The notes under the pieces were generated by a model that had not been told where the DNA came from, did no database searches, and was given only the letters and a program-made list of their open reading frames with translations. Positions 34,705 to 44,522 of a DNA stretch of 64,000 nucleotides are shown here, one piece after another (the stretch's first letter is position 1; each line of letters starts with the position of its first letter). The stretch covers positions 310,001-374,000 of the forward strand of contig NZ_FQYR01000005.1 in NCBI RefSeq assembly GCF_900141815.1, given 5' to 3'. Both the position numbers and the translations under genes were made by a program. Origin of the DNA: Rubritalea squalenifaciens DSM 18772. Its GTDB lineage: Bacteria; Verrucomicrobiota; Verrucomicrobiia; Verrucomicrobiales; Akkermansiaceae.

Positions 34705-37700
34705 ATGAGCAAACGCAAATGGCATCATCCTGAAGTTCCTGCTGGGGAGCGCGTCACTAAAGTATGGCGCAGTGCTGGTGAACTCGAAGATACACCTGCT
34801 CTTCGTCAGTGGGTAGATCGTGAGTTCCCTCGTGCAGCAGAGTCCATGCGTGACGAAGACGACCGTGAGTCTACACGTCGTGACTTCCTTAAGGTAATGG
34901 GGGCATCCACCGCATTGGCCGGTTTCGGCTTGGCAGCTTGCCGCCGTCCGGTTGATCTGATTGTTCCTTTCGTAGATGCTCCAGAGTGGGTGATTCCAGG
35001 TAAGCCACTCTACTACGCATCTTCCATGCCAAGTGCTGGTGGTGCTACACCACTGATGGTGACTACCTACGAAGGTCGTCCTACCAAGCTTGAGCCAAAC
35101 CGCATCCACGCTGAGGGTGGTGGTACAGACTCATTTGTTCAGGCATCCGTGCTCGATCTTTATGATCCTGCTCGCTCTCGTGATTTCCTTTCCAAAGGTT
35201 CCAAGATCAGCCGCGATGAGGCGATCAAGAATCTCTCCGGTCTCGTGAAGAGCGGTAAAGTTGGTTTTGTCTTCGGTGAAGATGACTCCGCAACCCGCAC
35301 ACGTCTCCGCAAGGATCTGGCCGCTAAGTACACAGGTGCCAAGTTCTACAGCTACGAAGCACTCGCTGGTCAAGGCCGCAAAGCTTCCGTGGAAGCGACC
35401 TTCGGCTCCGGTGCTGAGGTTGTTACTGATTTCTCCAAGGCTAAGCGCATTCTCTCCGTAGACTGTGACTTCCTTGAGCTTGATCGTCAGGGTTCCGTGA
35501 AAGGGTTCTACGATCTCCGCCACGTCAACAAGCGTGACTACTCCGAGAAGGATGCCACCAAGAGTGTTGCTGGTATGAACCGTCTCTATATGGCGGAGCC
35601 TACCTACTCGCTCACTGGTGGTCTTGCTGATCACCGTGCGCCACTGGCTCCTAGCCAGGTTGGTCGCTTCCTCTCCCAAGTAGCACAAGAGCTTGGTGTT
35701 GCAGTCGATAACATCCCTGGTGGTAAGTTCGACGGTGACAAGGCCAAGTGGATCACTGAGTGTGTTAAGGATCTCAAGAGTTCAAGAGGTGAGGCGGTTG
35801 TCCTCCTCGGTAGCCGCTATGCGAAAGAGCTTCACGACCTTGCTTTCCTCATCAACCAGAAGCTTGGTGCTTATGGTAAGACTCTCAAGGCCGTCCAGAC
35901 TGAGAAGGCTGGTCTTGGCGATGTAGCTGGCCTTGTCCGCGACATCGATGCAGGTAATCTCGATACCGTCATTCTTCTCACCCCTGCCAACCCACTCCTC
36001 GAGAATCCAACTGTCGAACTTAGCGACAGCAAGAAGGTTTCTCTTGCGGATGCCCTTGGCAAGGTGAAGGTGGTCCAGTGGGGTACAAGCCTCAATGCGA
36101 CTGCTAATGCAGCTGATCTTCACATTCCAGCCGCTCACTATCTTGAGAGCTGGGGTGATACTTACTCATCCACTGGTGTCTACACCGTGGTTCAGCCAAT
36201 GATTCTTCCACTCTATGGTGGTATCACTGAGCTTGAGCTTCTCAGCGGACTTCTTGCTGATCAGGTTGAGCTTCACGACTCCATGGCTGACGCCAAGGCG
36301 GTATCACCAGGTTACTACGCAGTGCGTAAGACCTTCAAAGGGATCAGCAAGGTTAGTGGTGAGCGTGCCGAAGTAGCTTCCTTCAAGAAGCTTCTCCGTG
36401 AAGGTTTCCTCGCTGACGCCAGCTACAGCGACATCACTGGCGGTGCCAAGCAGGTTTCCGTGCCAGCGCTCAAAGAGGTTTCTGCTCCTACCGAGAAGGG
36501 TCTCGACATCATTTTCCAAACTGACGCATCCCTCAAGGATGGTCGTTACATCAACAACGCCTGGCTTCAGGAAGCTCCGGATCCAGTATCCAAAGTTTGC
36601 TGGGATAACGCGCTCTACATGTCTCCAGAGACTGCCAAGAACCTTGGTATCTACGAGGAGCTTGTTAAGCTCGAGAAAGCAAGCCAAGCATGGTGGGGCT
36701 TCGGTCCTGACATTAAGAAGACCGATGTCCCTGAAGAGGGTGAGGGTCCTAGCCTCTACGCTCCAATGGCTTCCGTTACCGTCAACGGTAAGGAACTCGA
36801 AGCACCAGTTATCGTTTCCTTCGGTATGGCAGACAACGTGGTCGCAGTAGCACTCGGTTACGGTCAGGCCTACGACCAGCACTTCGGTGATCAGTTCAAG
36901 GGTGGCAACCCTTCCTTCTACGACGGTTCCGCCATCACTCCACAGAACGTTTCTTCCGTTGGTGTAAACACAGGTTTCGATGCTTACCCACTTCGTGGAA
37001 CTAGCGATTACTTCACCACTGGTGCAGTAGTTTCCCGCAGTAAGTCCGGTAACACCTACAAGATGGCACGTACTCAGGAGCACCACTCCATGTACGGCCG
37101 TGCGATCGCTCGTGAAATCTCCACCATGGATGATGAATACGGCGGGCACAAAACTGATTTCGCAGGTCAACTTAAGAAGGTGCAGAAGCAGGGGATGGAT
37201 TCCCACGCTCCTGAGAATATCTCTCTCTACAAGCCAGAAGGTGCAAAAGATCCTAACGATCCAGACAAGCGCCTTCCACACCTTTCCGACAAGTCCCACC
37301 AGTGGGCGATGTCTATCGACCTCTCTGTCTGTAACGGCTGTAACGCCTGTCTCGTAGCCTGCCAGGCTGAGAACAACATCCCAGTTGTTGGTAAGACTCA
37401 GGTCGCCATGGGCCGTGAAATGCACTGGATCCGTATGGACCGCTACTTCGCAGCTCCAGACGAGAAGAAGGCAGAAGGCAAGGACGAGTGGTTGACCGCT
37501 CCTGAAATGATTCCTCAGCCAGTAGCTTGTGTGCAGTGTGAAAGCGCTCCATGTGAGACCGTTTGCCCGGTGAACGCCACCGTTCACACCGAGGACGGCC
37601 TTAACTCCATGGCATACAACCGCTGTATCGGTACTCGTTACTGCGCGAACAACTGCCCATACAAGGCACGTCGTTTCAATTTCTTCGATTACAACAAGCG

Positions 37701-38202
37701 CAACCCAGTTATTCACAAGAACCTTTACAAAGGTCCATTGGGTGAGAAGCAGGTTGGTGATTCCAAGCACCTTCAGCGTAACCCGAACGTTTCCGTTCGT
37801 ATGCGTGGTGTCATGGAGAAGTGCACCTACTGTGTACAGCGTCTTCAGACCGCTAAGATCGAGGCCAAGCAGAACACCAAGAAGAAAGCACTCGCGGGTG
37901 CTGGTTCAGTCAATACCGAGGTTTCTCCTCAGGACCTCATGTCCAAGACTGACGCAGTGCGCGTAGCCTGTCAGGACGCATGTGAAGCGGGTGCCATCGT
38001 CTTCGGTAACCTCCTTGATCCGAAATCTACGATCCGCCGCATCAAGGACGAGAACAACAAGATCATCAATGATCGTGCCTACGATCTCCTCAACTACATC
38101 GGTACACGTCCTCGTACGAGCTACCTTGCTCGTGTGAAGAACCCGAACCAAGACATGCCTGGAGCAAAACTTGTCGGTCGTGCAACTATCCACATGCACT
38201 AA
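34705..38202 (+). CDS. actB: Alternative complex III subunit ActB (molybdopterin-like/iron-sulfur)
   Basis: This 1165-residue protein joins a molybdopterin-oxidoreductase-like domain, which in ACIII carries no molybdenum cofactor, to a C-terminal ferredoxin-type iron-sulfur domain. A Tat signal is present near residue 55 (TRRDFLKVMGAS). From about residue 870 come the clusters: CNGCNACLVAC, CVQCESAPCETVCP, CIGTRYCANNCP and the CTYC ... CQDAC set. The Thr in CIGTRYC replaces a usual Cys, which fits the single [3Fe-4S] cluster known in ActB beside three [4Fe-4S]. The protein sits on the periplasmic face and passes electrons from the quinol site to ActA. Codon bias is strong. Confidence 0.95.
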   Translation: MSKRKWHHPEVPAGERVTKVWRSAGELEDTPALRQWVDREFPRAAESMRDEDDRESTRRDFLKVMGASTALAGFGLAACRRPVDLIVPFVDAPEWVIPGKPLYYASSMPSAGGATPLMVTTYEGRPTKLEPNRIHAEGGGTDSFVQASVLDLYDPARSRDFLSKGSKISRDEAIKNLSGLVKSGKVGFVFGEDDSATRTRLRKDLAAKYTGAKFYSYEALAGQGRKASVEATFGSGAEVVTDFSKAKRILSVDCDFLELDRQGSVKGFYDLRHVNKRDYSEKDATKSVAGMNRLYMAEPTYSLTGGLADHRAPLAPSQVGRFLSQVAQELGVAVDNIPGGKFDGDKAKWITECVKDLKSSRGEAVVLLGSRYAKELHDLAFLINQKLGAYGKTLKAVQTEKAGLGDVAGLVRDIDAGNLDTVILLTPANPLLENPTVELSDSKKVSLADALGKVKVVQWGTSLNATANAADLHIPAAHYLESWGDTYSSTGVYTVVQPMILPLYGGITELELLSGLLADQVELHDSMADAKAVSPGYYAVRKTFKGISKVSGERAEVASFKKLLREGFLADASYSDITGGAKQVSVPALKEVSAPTEKGLDIIFQTDASLKDGRYINNAWLQEAPDPVSKVCWDNALYMSPETAKNLGIYEELVKLEKASQAWWGFGPDIKKTDVPEEGEGPSLYAPMASVTVNGKELEAPVIVSFGMADNVVAVALGYGQAYDQHFGDQFKGGNPSFYDGSAITPQNVSSVGVNTGFDAYPLRGTSDYFTTGAVVSRSKSGNTYKMARTQEHHSMYGRAIAREISTMDDEYGGHKTDFAGQLKKVQKQGMDSHAPENISLYKPEGAKDPNDPDKRLPHLSDKSHQWAMSIDLSVCNGCNACLVACQAENNIPVVGKTQVAMGREMHWIRMDRYFAAPDEKKAEGKDEWLTAPEMIPQPVACVQCESAPCETVCPVNATVHTEDGLNSMAYNRCIGTRYCANNCPYKARRFNFFDYNKRNPVIHKNLYKGPLGEKQVGDSKHLQRNPNVSVRMRGVMEKCTYCVQRLQTAKIEAKQNTKKKALAGAGSVNTEVSPQDLMSKTDAVRVACQDACEAGAIVFGNLLDPKSTIRRIKDENNKIINDRAYDLLNYIGTRPRTSYLARVKNPNQDMPGAKLVGRATIHMH

Positions 38203-38250
38203 GAGGACCGTTTCTAACCATTCATCACTTAATTTCTAAATACTGAAATC

Positions 38251-39750
38251 ATGGCTGACTCAGCAACAGCAACCAAGGGCGCGGAAGGCTCCGAGGACAA
38301 GAATTTCAAGCTTCCAGTACTGGAGCGTGAAAAGCTTATCCTGAACAACCGTTCCTATCACTGGATCACTGAACGTATCGCAGGCATCGTCGAGAAGCCT
38401 CAGCCACTGCTTTGGTGGTTGCTCTTCATCCCATCTGCATTGATCGCCCTGATCGGTGTTGGTGGTGGTCTGTCCTACCTCGTATCAACAGGTGTTGGTG
38501 TGTGGGGGAACACAAACCGCACCATGTGGGGCTGGCCGATCGTTAACTTCGTTTTCTGGATCGGTATCGGACACGCCGGTACATTGATTTCGGCGATTCT
38601 CTTCCTGACGCGTCAGAACTGGCGTACCTCGATTAACCGAGCGGCGGAAGCGATGACAATCTTCGCGGTATGTTGTGCGGGTATCTTCCCAGCCTTCCAC
38701 GTGGGTCGTGTATGGATGGCTTGGTTCCTTGCCCCGATTCCTAACGCGAACGCCATCTGGCAGAACTTCAAGTCACCACTTCTTTGGGACGTATTCGCGG
38801 TATCGACTTACTTCACCATCTCTCTGATTTTCTGGTACCTCGGTATGGTTCCTGACCTTGCAACCATCCGTGACCGTGCCAAGCCAGGCATCCGCAAGCT
38901 TCTTTACGGAATCTTCTCTCTCGGATGGCGCGGCGGTAACCGTCAGTGGAGCCACTATGAAATGGCTTACCTGCTTCTCGCAGCACTCTCCACTCCACTC
39001 GTTCTTTCCGTTCACTCCATCGTTTCCTTCGACTTCGCGACATCTACAGTTCCAGGATGGCACACCACCATCTTCCCGCCATACTTCGTGGCAGGTGCGA
39101 TCTTCGGTGGTTTCGCAATGGTGATCACCATCATGGTGCCAGCCCGTTCTATCTACGGCCTGCACGATGTGATCACAATGAAGCACATCGAGAACATGTC
39201 CAAGATCATCCTCGCGACAGGTACGATCGTTGGTTACGCCTACCTCATGGAGCTCTTCGTGGCTTACTACTCCGGTGCTAAGTACGAAATGGAAGCCTTC
39301 AAGATTCGTATCACTGGTCCTTACTGGTGGGCCTACGTTTCCATGATGTTCTGTAACGTGATTGCTCCACAGGCATTCTGGTTCAAGAAATGCCGTGAGA
39401 ACCTCTGGGTCGTCATGACCATCTGTATGTTCGTGAACATCGGTATGTGGTTCGAACGTTTCGTGATTATCGTGACCACACTCCCACGTATGTGGCTGCC
39501 AGGTGACTGGAAGTACTACGAGGCATCCCCAGTGGACGTCATGACCTTCGTAGGAACCATCGGTATGTTCCTAACACTGTTCCTTCTCTTCCTGCGCTTC
39601 CTTCCATGTATCAACATCGCTGAGGTGAAATGGACACTCCTCGAGAGTGACGCTCACTTCGACGACAAGAAGGCACATCCAGACAAGGGTGTCGCTAGCG
39701 AGCCATCCTATCAGTACGAACTCAACGTGAATCCCAACGTCGAGTGCTAA
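38251..39750 (+). CDS. actC: Alternative complex III subunit ActC (NrfD-like)
   Basis: ActC is one of the two large NrfD/PsrC-type membrane subunits and provides the quinol-binding site. The 499-residue protein has about ten transmembrane helices. Typical elements are [17 protein letters not shown] at the start, [51 protein letters not shown] and [21 protein letters not shown]. It should lie between ActB and the membrane-embedded ActF in the complex. The spacer before it (48 bp) lacks a Shine-Dalgarno sequence. Confidence 0.95.
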   Translation: MADSATATKGAEGSEDKNFKLPVLEREKLILNNRSYHWITERIAGIVEKPQPLLWWLLFIPSALIALIGVGGGLSYLVSTGVGVWGNTNRTMWGWPIVNFVFWIGIGHAGTLISAILFLTRQNWRTSINRAAEAMTIFAVCCAGIFPAFHVGRVWMAWFLAPIPNANAIWQNFKSPLLWDVFAVSTYFTISLIFWYLGMVPDLATIRDRAKPGIRKLLYGIFSLGWRGGNRQWSHYEMAYLLLAALSTPLVLSVHSIVSFDFATSTVPGWHTTIFPPYFVAGAIFGGFAMVITIMVPARSIYGLHDVITMKHIENMSKIILATGTIVGYAYLMELFVAYYSGAKYEMEAFKIRITGPYWWAYVSMMFCNVIAPQAFWFKKCRENLWVVMTICMFVNIGMWFERFVIIVTTLPRMWLPGDWKYYEASPVDVMTFVGTIGMFLTLFLLFLRFLPCINIAEVKWTLLESDAHFDDKKAHPDKGVASEPSYQYELNVNPNVEC

Positions 39751-39791
39751 GCCAAACCATCGGAATTTAACTTTAGACCAACTCCAATATC

Positions 39792-40346
39792 GTGAGCACA
39801 ACAGTCAAAAGAGTCTACGGCTACCTCGCCGAATTCGAAAGCGCATCTGCCCTCTACAAGGCAGCTGAGAAAGTGCGCGACGCCGGATTCAAGAAATGGG
39901 ATTGCTACTCATCTTACCCGATCCACGGAATGGATCAGGCCATGGGCATGCGTCGTTCCATCCTTCCATACTTCGTATTCTTCGGAGGTTCCACTGGTTT
40001 GCTGACCGGCTTCAGCTTGGCCTTCATTACTCAGGTTTTGATCTACCCAACCGTAGTTCAGTCCAAGCCTGCTAACATCTTCACCACAGCGGCGTTCTTC
40101 CCGATCATGTTTGAGCTTACGATCCTGTTCTCAGGTTTCACCGTGCTCTTCTGCTTGCTCGGCCTCATGGGGCTTCCTCGCCTCAACCACCCGCTGTTCG
40201 CCAGCCGCCAGTTCCACCGTGCTACTGATGATGGCTTCTTCATCGCCATCGAGGCTCGCGATCCGAATTTCTCCGCCGAAGAGACCAAGGCCCTCCTCGA
40301 AGAGGCAGGTGGCCGCAACATCGAACTCGTCGAAGAAGAGGACTAA
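39792..40346 (+). CDS. actD: Alternative complex III subunit ActD (DUF3341)
   Basis: ActD is a small accessory membrane subunit of ACIII with a DUF3341 domain. The 184-residue protein shows the family pattern VYGYLAEFESASALYKAAEKVRDAGFKKWDCYSSYPIHGMDQAMGM, two transmembrane helices, and a C-terminal soluble part (FFIAIEARDPNFSAEETKALLEEAG) resembling a small alpha/beta domain. It probably stabilises the membrane part of ACIII; it has no cofactor motif. It starts with GTG at 39792. Confidence 0.93.
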   Translation: MSTTVKRVYGYLAEFESASALYKAAEKVRDAGFKKWDCYSSYPIHGMDQAMGMRRSILPYFVFFGGSTGLLTGFSLAFITQVLIYPTVVQSKPANIFTTAAFFPIMFELTILFSGFTVLFCLLGLMGLPRLNHPLFASRQFHRATDDGFFIAIEARDPNFSAEETKALLEEAGGRNIELVEEED

Positions 40347-40383
40347 GCAACTCACCAACCAACACTTCTAAAGATTTAAGCAA

Positions 40384-41046
40384 ATGCGATACTTCTTTCT
40401 CATCTACGCCCTGGTAGTGGTGCTCGTAATCAGCATCTTCGGTTTCCGTGGCGAAAAGTTCAAGCAGTCTCCTATCCGTATTTTCCCAGATATGGATGAG
40501 CAAGACCGCGTGAACTACCAGGCCAAGTCCGACTTCTTCCACGACGGCATGGGTTCCCGCCAGCCAGTTGACAAGACTGTGCCACAGGGTCTCAAGCCAA
40601 TCTCTGAAGCAGGTGAAGTTCAAGCTGATGGTTTCACTAACGATGTCACTTACTTCCAGACTGGAATGATCGACGAACAGTTCTTCGGTCAGGGTCTTCC
40701 TGTCAAGGAGCTCGATCTCACTGAGGAGACTGCTGAGGCTTTCCTCAAGCATGGAGCCACAACCTACGACGTTCATTGCTCACGTTGCCACGGTGAATCC
40801 GGTAACGGTAAGGGTGTGCTCCACGAGTACGGTCTCCCGGGTATTGCAAACTTGGTGACTACCAAGCTCAGCGATGGAGCCATCTTCAACATCATTACAA
40901 ACGGCCGCGGTAACATGGGTCACTTCAAGCACAACTTGGATCTCCATGATCGCTGGGCAGCCGTTGCCTACATTCGTACGCTTCAGTACTCACGCAGTGT
41001 TCCTAAGGAACTCCTTGAGAACACAGACGCTACCGAAACCAAGTAA
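40384..41046 (+). CDS. actE: Alternative complex III subunit ActE (monohaem cytochrome c)
   Basis: ActE is the monohaem cytochrome c of ACIII that hands electrons to the soluble or oxidase-bound acceptor. The 220-residue protein has an N-terminal membrane anchor or uncleaved signal (FLIYALVVVLVISIFGF), a long linker typical of ActE (IRIFPDMDEQDRVNYQAKS), and one CSRCH haem site at residues 132-136. A Met in RGNMGHFKHNL is the probable sixth ligand. It lies between ActD and ActF as in canonical act operons. Confidence 0.94.
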   Translation: MRYFFLIYALVVVLVISIFGFRGEKFKQSPIRIFPDMDEQDRVNYQAKSDFFHDGMGSRQPVDKTVPQGLKPISEAGEVQADGFTNDVTYFQTGMIDEQFFGQGLPVKELDLTEETAEAFLKHGATTYDVHCSRCHGESGNGKGVLHEYGLPGIANLVTTKLSDGAIFNIITNGRGNMGHFKHNLDLHDRWAAVAYIRTLQYSRSVPKELLENTDATETK

Positions 41047-41086
41047 TTTCTAAATTTTCCCAACACACTCAACATTTTAAAGTCCC

Positions 41087-42535
41087 ATGGCACATCACGT
41101 CACATCCAAGGACATCCCGGCTAACGGTGAAAAAATCGCGAAGAGCAAGGTAGCTCTTCTCCAGATGATTTCACTGGGAGTATTCGTAGTCGGAGCCATT
41201 GCTAGTTACTGGTTTTTCACTAATGAAACATTTGGTAGCGGTTATGCATATTCCTGGCTCTTCGCTTTCATCTTCTTCATCACCTTGGCGCTGGGTGGTT
41301 GCTTTTGGACCACGCTTCACCATGTGACCAACTCCGGTTGGGGGGTGAGTGTCCGTCGTCTGATGGAAAACCTCGGTTTCGTTTTCCCATTCATGGCGAT
41401 CATCGCCGTTCCTCTTCTCATTCCATCCGTTCAGGACGACCTTTACGAGTGGATGAACCGTTTGCGCTTCGTTGAACAGACCGTTGAAGCCAAGGCTGTA
41501 GTGGTTGACGGTGTCAAAGATGGTTACAAGGCTGTACCAGTTGCTGGCTCTGAGAACATCGATCAAAACAACCCTGGTGGTGGTTACACTTCACCAGCTA
41601 AAGAGCAGCTTAAGGCGACACATGATGCCCATGATCACCTTCTAATCAATAAGCTCTGGTACATGAATCTCGAGTTCTGGCTCGGTCGTGTGATCTTCTT
41701 CTTCGTGGCCCTCGGAGCAGGTATCTACTTCTTGCGTAAGATCTCTATCGCGCAGGATACCGATCCTAACCCGACAACTCGCCGACTGATTCTCGCCCGT
41801 AAGCTTTCCTGCGCAGTCATGCCTGTCTTCGCAGTTGTGGCTACCTTCATCGCCTTCGACTTCATGATGGGTACTGACTACAAGTGGTTCTCCACCATGT
41901 ACGGTGTGTACTTCTTCGCAGGTTGCGCGCTGAACTCCATGGCAGTTCTGATTCTCGCTCTTACGTGGCTTCGCTCCAAGGGTTACCTTCAGACGGTTAC
42001 CAGCCCTGAGCACTACCACATCATGGGTAAACTCATGCACGCCTTCGTGATCTTCTGGGCCTACGTTTCTTTCTCCCAGTTCATGCTGATCTGGTACGCC
42101 AACATCACCGAGGAAACATCCTACTTCCTCCTTCGTAATAGCTCTGACGGAAGCACAAACTGGAACCTCTGGAGTACTCTCCTCGTCTTCCTTCACTTCG
42201 CACTTCCATTTGCGATTCTCCTTCCTCACTACATGAAGAAGAAAATCAAGTTCATCGTGCCGATCTGCATCTACTTGCTCATCATGCACATCATGGATCT
42301 CTACATCGCGATCATCCCTGAGCGTGGACCATCACTCTCAGTCATGGACAAGCTTGCTGAGACCAATGGCGACATTCTTCTTACAGCTAACTATCCTGCT
42401 TACTTGGGGGACATCGTAGCCTTCATCACAGTGGGTGCCTTCTTCCTCTTCATCTTCGTGCGTAACATCGCAAGTGCAAACCTCTATCCGAACCGCGATC
42501 CACGCATCCTTGAATCAGCTAACCTGCACAACTAA
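41087..42535 (+). CDS. actF: Alternative complex III subunit ActF
   Basis: ActF is the second large membrane subunit of ACIII, structurally related to ActC/NrfD. The 482-residue protein has about ten transmembrane helices with a soluble loop after the third or fourth helix (residues about 120-185). Family features include FWTTLHHVTNSGWGVSVRRLMENLGFVFPF, YWxFF-type helix starts, FDFMMGTDYKWFSTMYGVYFFAG, LMHAFVIFWAYVSFSQFMLIWYANITEE and HFALPFAILLPHYMK. It has no cofactor. It ends the ACIII block proper; the next genes belong to the oxidase modules. Confidence 0.95.
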   Translation: MAHHVTSKDIPANGEKIAKSKVALLQMISLGVFVVGAIASYWFFTNETFGSGYAYSWLFAFIFFITLALGGCFWTTLHHVTNSGWGVSVRRLMENLGFVFPFMAIIAVPLLIPSVQDDLYEWMNRLRFVEQTVEAKAVVVDGVKDGYKAVPVAGSENIDQNNPGGGYTSPAKEQLKATHDAHDHLLINKLWYMNLEFWLGRVIFFFVALGAGIYFLRKISIAQDTDPNPTTRRLILARKLSCAVMPVFAVVATFIAFDFMMGTDYKWFSTMYGVYFFAGCALNSMAVLILALTWLRSKGYLQTVTSPEHYHIMGKLMHAFVIFWAYVSFSQFMLIWYANITEETSYFLLRNSSDGSTNWNLWSTLLVFLHFALPFAILLPHYMKKKIKFIVPICIYLLIMHIMDLYIAIIPERGPSLSVMDKLAETNGDILLTANYPAYLGDIVAFITVGAFFLFIFVRNIASANLYPNRDPRILESANLHN

Positions 42536-42574
42536 TTAGCCGATCAATCGAAACCATTAACGCAATACAATTTC

Positions 42575-42907
42575 ATGGAGCCTAACTTAAGAGATACACC
42601 GCTTCGCCGTTTCAACACCTTCTGGTGGGGCTTGGCACTGTTCGTAGTTTTTGCCCTCGTTGCATTTATTCTTCGCGGAATCGACAGCGACGAAATGTCC
42701 ACAGCAGAGACGGAGCGTGGTAAAGAGCGTACAGCGATCCTTGAAAAGGTAACTGCTGAGCAGCTAGCTGAGCGCGACACCTATAAGGAACTTGGCGACG
42801 GCAAAGTGCAGGTCAAGCCGACCCAAGTATTCGGTCTTGCCAAGGAAATGGGCCTTCTCGAGGAGCCAAAGGCTTCCGAGGCAAAACACAACATGAAGTT
42901 TAAATAA
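42575..42907 (+). CDS. Small single-pass membrane protein between ACIII and cbb3-like genes
   Basis: The 110-residue protein has one transmembrane helix (TFWWGLALFVVFALVAFIL) after a short cytoplasmic N-terminus, then a charged helical segment (STAETERGKERTAILEKVTAEQLAERDTYKEL) and a tail (QVKPTQVFGLAKEMGLLEE). It shares the operon's codon bias, so it is a real expressed gene. I do not recognise a family. Position suggests a small subunit or assembly factor for the ACIII/cbb3-like interface. Confidence 0.7.
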   Translation: MEPNLRDTPLRRFNTFWWGLALFVVFALVAFILRGIDSDEMSTAETERGKERTAILEKVTAEQLAERDTYKELGDGKVQVKPTQVFGLAKEMGLLEEPKASEAKHNMKFK

Positions 42908-42973
42908 GTCTGGATTATTTCCAGGTTTTCTATCCTAGACATCTTTCTAACCGACCAACCAATCATCTGATTC

Positions 42974-44479
42974 ATGTCAACTGAGTTCACAAGTCAACAA
43001 GTGGAAGACACGAAGTTGAGAGCGGAAATCGACCGCTCCCTCCGTCACCCAGTGATGTTCTTCTTCACCAGTGGAGCGGCCTGGCTGGCAGTATCCCTGC
43101 TTCTCGGCATCATTGCTTCCGCAAAGTCCCATTCTCCTGGTTTCTTGGGTGATTGTGCGATTTTCAACTATGGTCGTGTTATGCCGGCACACATGAGCAC
43201 CTTCATCTACGGTTGGTGTGCTCAAGCAGCCTTCGGTACCATGATCTGGCTGATGGCCCGCCTTTCTCGTCAAGAGTCCCGCAAGGCAGGCTTCATCCTT
43301 GTTGCAGGTCACGTCTGGAACTTGGTCGTTGCTATTGGAACCATTGGTATCCTTCTCGGTGGAGGCACAGGTAAGCCTTGGATGGCTTTCCCAACTGGGG
43401 TCTGGCCAGTTCTTCTCGCTTGCTACGCAGCGATCGGTATCTGGTCTGTGATTGCATTCCGTGTTCGCCGCGGTGGTCACGTCTACATCTCTCAGTGGTA
43501 CATCCTGGCAGCTCTCTTCTGGTTCCCATGGGTGTTCATCTCCGGTAACCTCTTCGTCAATACCTTCGTTGAGAGTGGTAACCCAGTAATGGCTGCAGCG
43601 ATCAATGCCTGGTTCCGCTCCGGTCTTCTCTACCTCTTCTTCACCCCAATTGCTGTAGCAAGTGCTTACTACATCGCTCCTAAGGTAACTGGTCGTCCGG
43701 TATACTCCTATAAGCTCGCTCTTCTTGGGTTCTGGGCTCTCGCCATCATCGGCCCATGGGCTGGTATGCAGAGACTCATGGGTGCTCCAATCCCAGTCTT
43801 CCTCCAGTACGCAGGTGCTGGTGCAGCGATTCTTTTCATCATTCCTTCTCTTGCTGTGGGGGTTAACATCCTCAAGACAGCTGGTGGCAAGCAGAGTGCT
43901 ATCGCTCACTCCCCATCCCTTCGTTTCACCATCGCAGGTATCGTAGGTTTCGTGGCTACTACAGTGACAGGTGCACTCCTCTCACTACCATCAGCACTCA
44001 AGTACACCCAGTTCTCCATCGCGAACTACGGTTTCGAGATCCTAGCACTCTATGGATTCTTCTCCATGTGCATGTTCGGTGCGATTTACTTCATCGTACC
44101 ACGTGTGACCAACCGCGAGTGGCTTTCCAGCGGCCTGATCCGTCAGCACTTCTGGCTCTCCCTGTACGGTGTTGTCTTCATCGGCTTGTTCTGCTCCATC
44201 CTTGGTGGTTTCATGCACGGATATAGCTTGGAGCAAATAGGTGAGCCACTTAAGGCCGCTCACGACCGTCTCTTCCCATACGCAGTAGGTGTGACTACAG
44301 GCTGGGTGTTCGTCTGCATCGCCAGCGCATTCTTCTGCTGCCACCTTCTTCTCATGTGGCTCCGCCTTGGTCGCCGCAGCAACCATCCTACACTTCTTGT
44401 TCACGGTCCAGCTCACAGCCCACACGGTCCAGAGGGTGACATCGAGGAACTCGAAGCAGCAGGCAAAACCGTTTACTAA
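42974..44479 (+). CDS. CcoN-like haem-copper oxidase subunit I homologue lacking active-site histidines
   Basis: The 501-residue polytopic protein aligns with CcoN, the catalytic subunit of cbb3 oxidases, across its length: NYGRVMPAHMSTFIYGW, HVYISQWYILAAL, GRPVYSYKLALLGFWAL, FGAIYFIVPRVTNRE. Only the helix II His (H73) remains. The helix VI CuB His is Ser216 (WFRSGLL). The HisHis pair is Gln266-Arg267 (GMQRLMG). The helix X HxH segment has no His (SIANYGFE). It should therefore be unable to bind CuB or ligate haem b3, and low-spin haem b lacks one axial ligand. A structural or docking role is inferred. It keeps the operon's strong codon bias, arguing against decay. Confidence 0.85.
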   Translation: MSTEFTSQQVEDTKLRAEIDRSLRHPVMFFFTSGAAWLAVSLLLGIIASAKSHSPGFLGDCAIFNYGRVMPAHMSTFIYGWCAQAAFGTMIWLMARLSRQESRKAGFILVAGHVWNLVVAIGTIGILLGGGTGKPWMAFPTGVWPVLLACYAAIGIWSVIAFRVRRGGHVYISQWYILAALFWFPWVFISGNLFVNTFVESGNPVMAAAINAWFRSGLLYLFFTPIAVASAYYIAPKVTGRPVYSYKLALLGFWALAIIGPWAGMQRLMGAPIPVFLQYAGAGAAILFIIPSLAVGVNILKTAGGKQSAIAHSPSLRFTIAGIVGFVATTVTGALLSLPSALKYTQFSIANYGFEILALYGFFSMCMFGAIYFIVPRVTNREWLSSGLIRQHFWLSLYGVVFIGLFCSILGGFMHGYSLEQIGEPLKAAHDRLFPYAVGVTTGWVFVCIASAFFCCHLLLMWLRLGRRSNHPTLLVHGPAHSPHGPEGDIEELEAAGKTVY

Positions 44480-44522
44480 TCATTTTTAAACTTTCTCAAC
44501 ATCCAACGCTTTACTGAAATCC

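Noticed and set aside
36304-37770. Antisense open frame of 488 codons inside actB
   Set aside because: It mirrors the strong codon bias of actB, has no recognisable domain, and lies fully within a clearly conserved gene.
42977-43909. Antisense open frame of 310 codons opposite the CcoN-like gene
   Set aside because: It has no hydrophobic or domain pattern and is explained by codon bias on the plus strand.
42974-44479. Annotation as a working cbb3 oxidase catalytic subunit
   Set aside because: Overall similarity to CcoN is clear, but the histidines needed for CuB, haem b3 and one side of haem b are absent.
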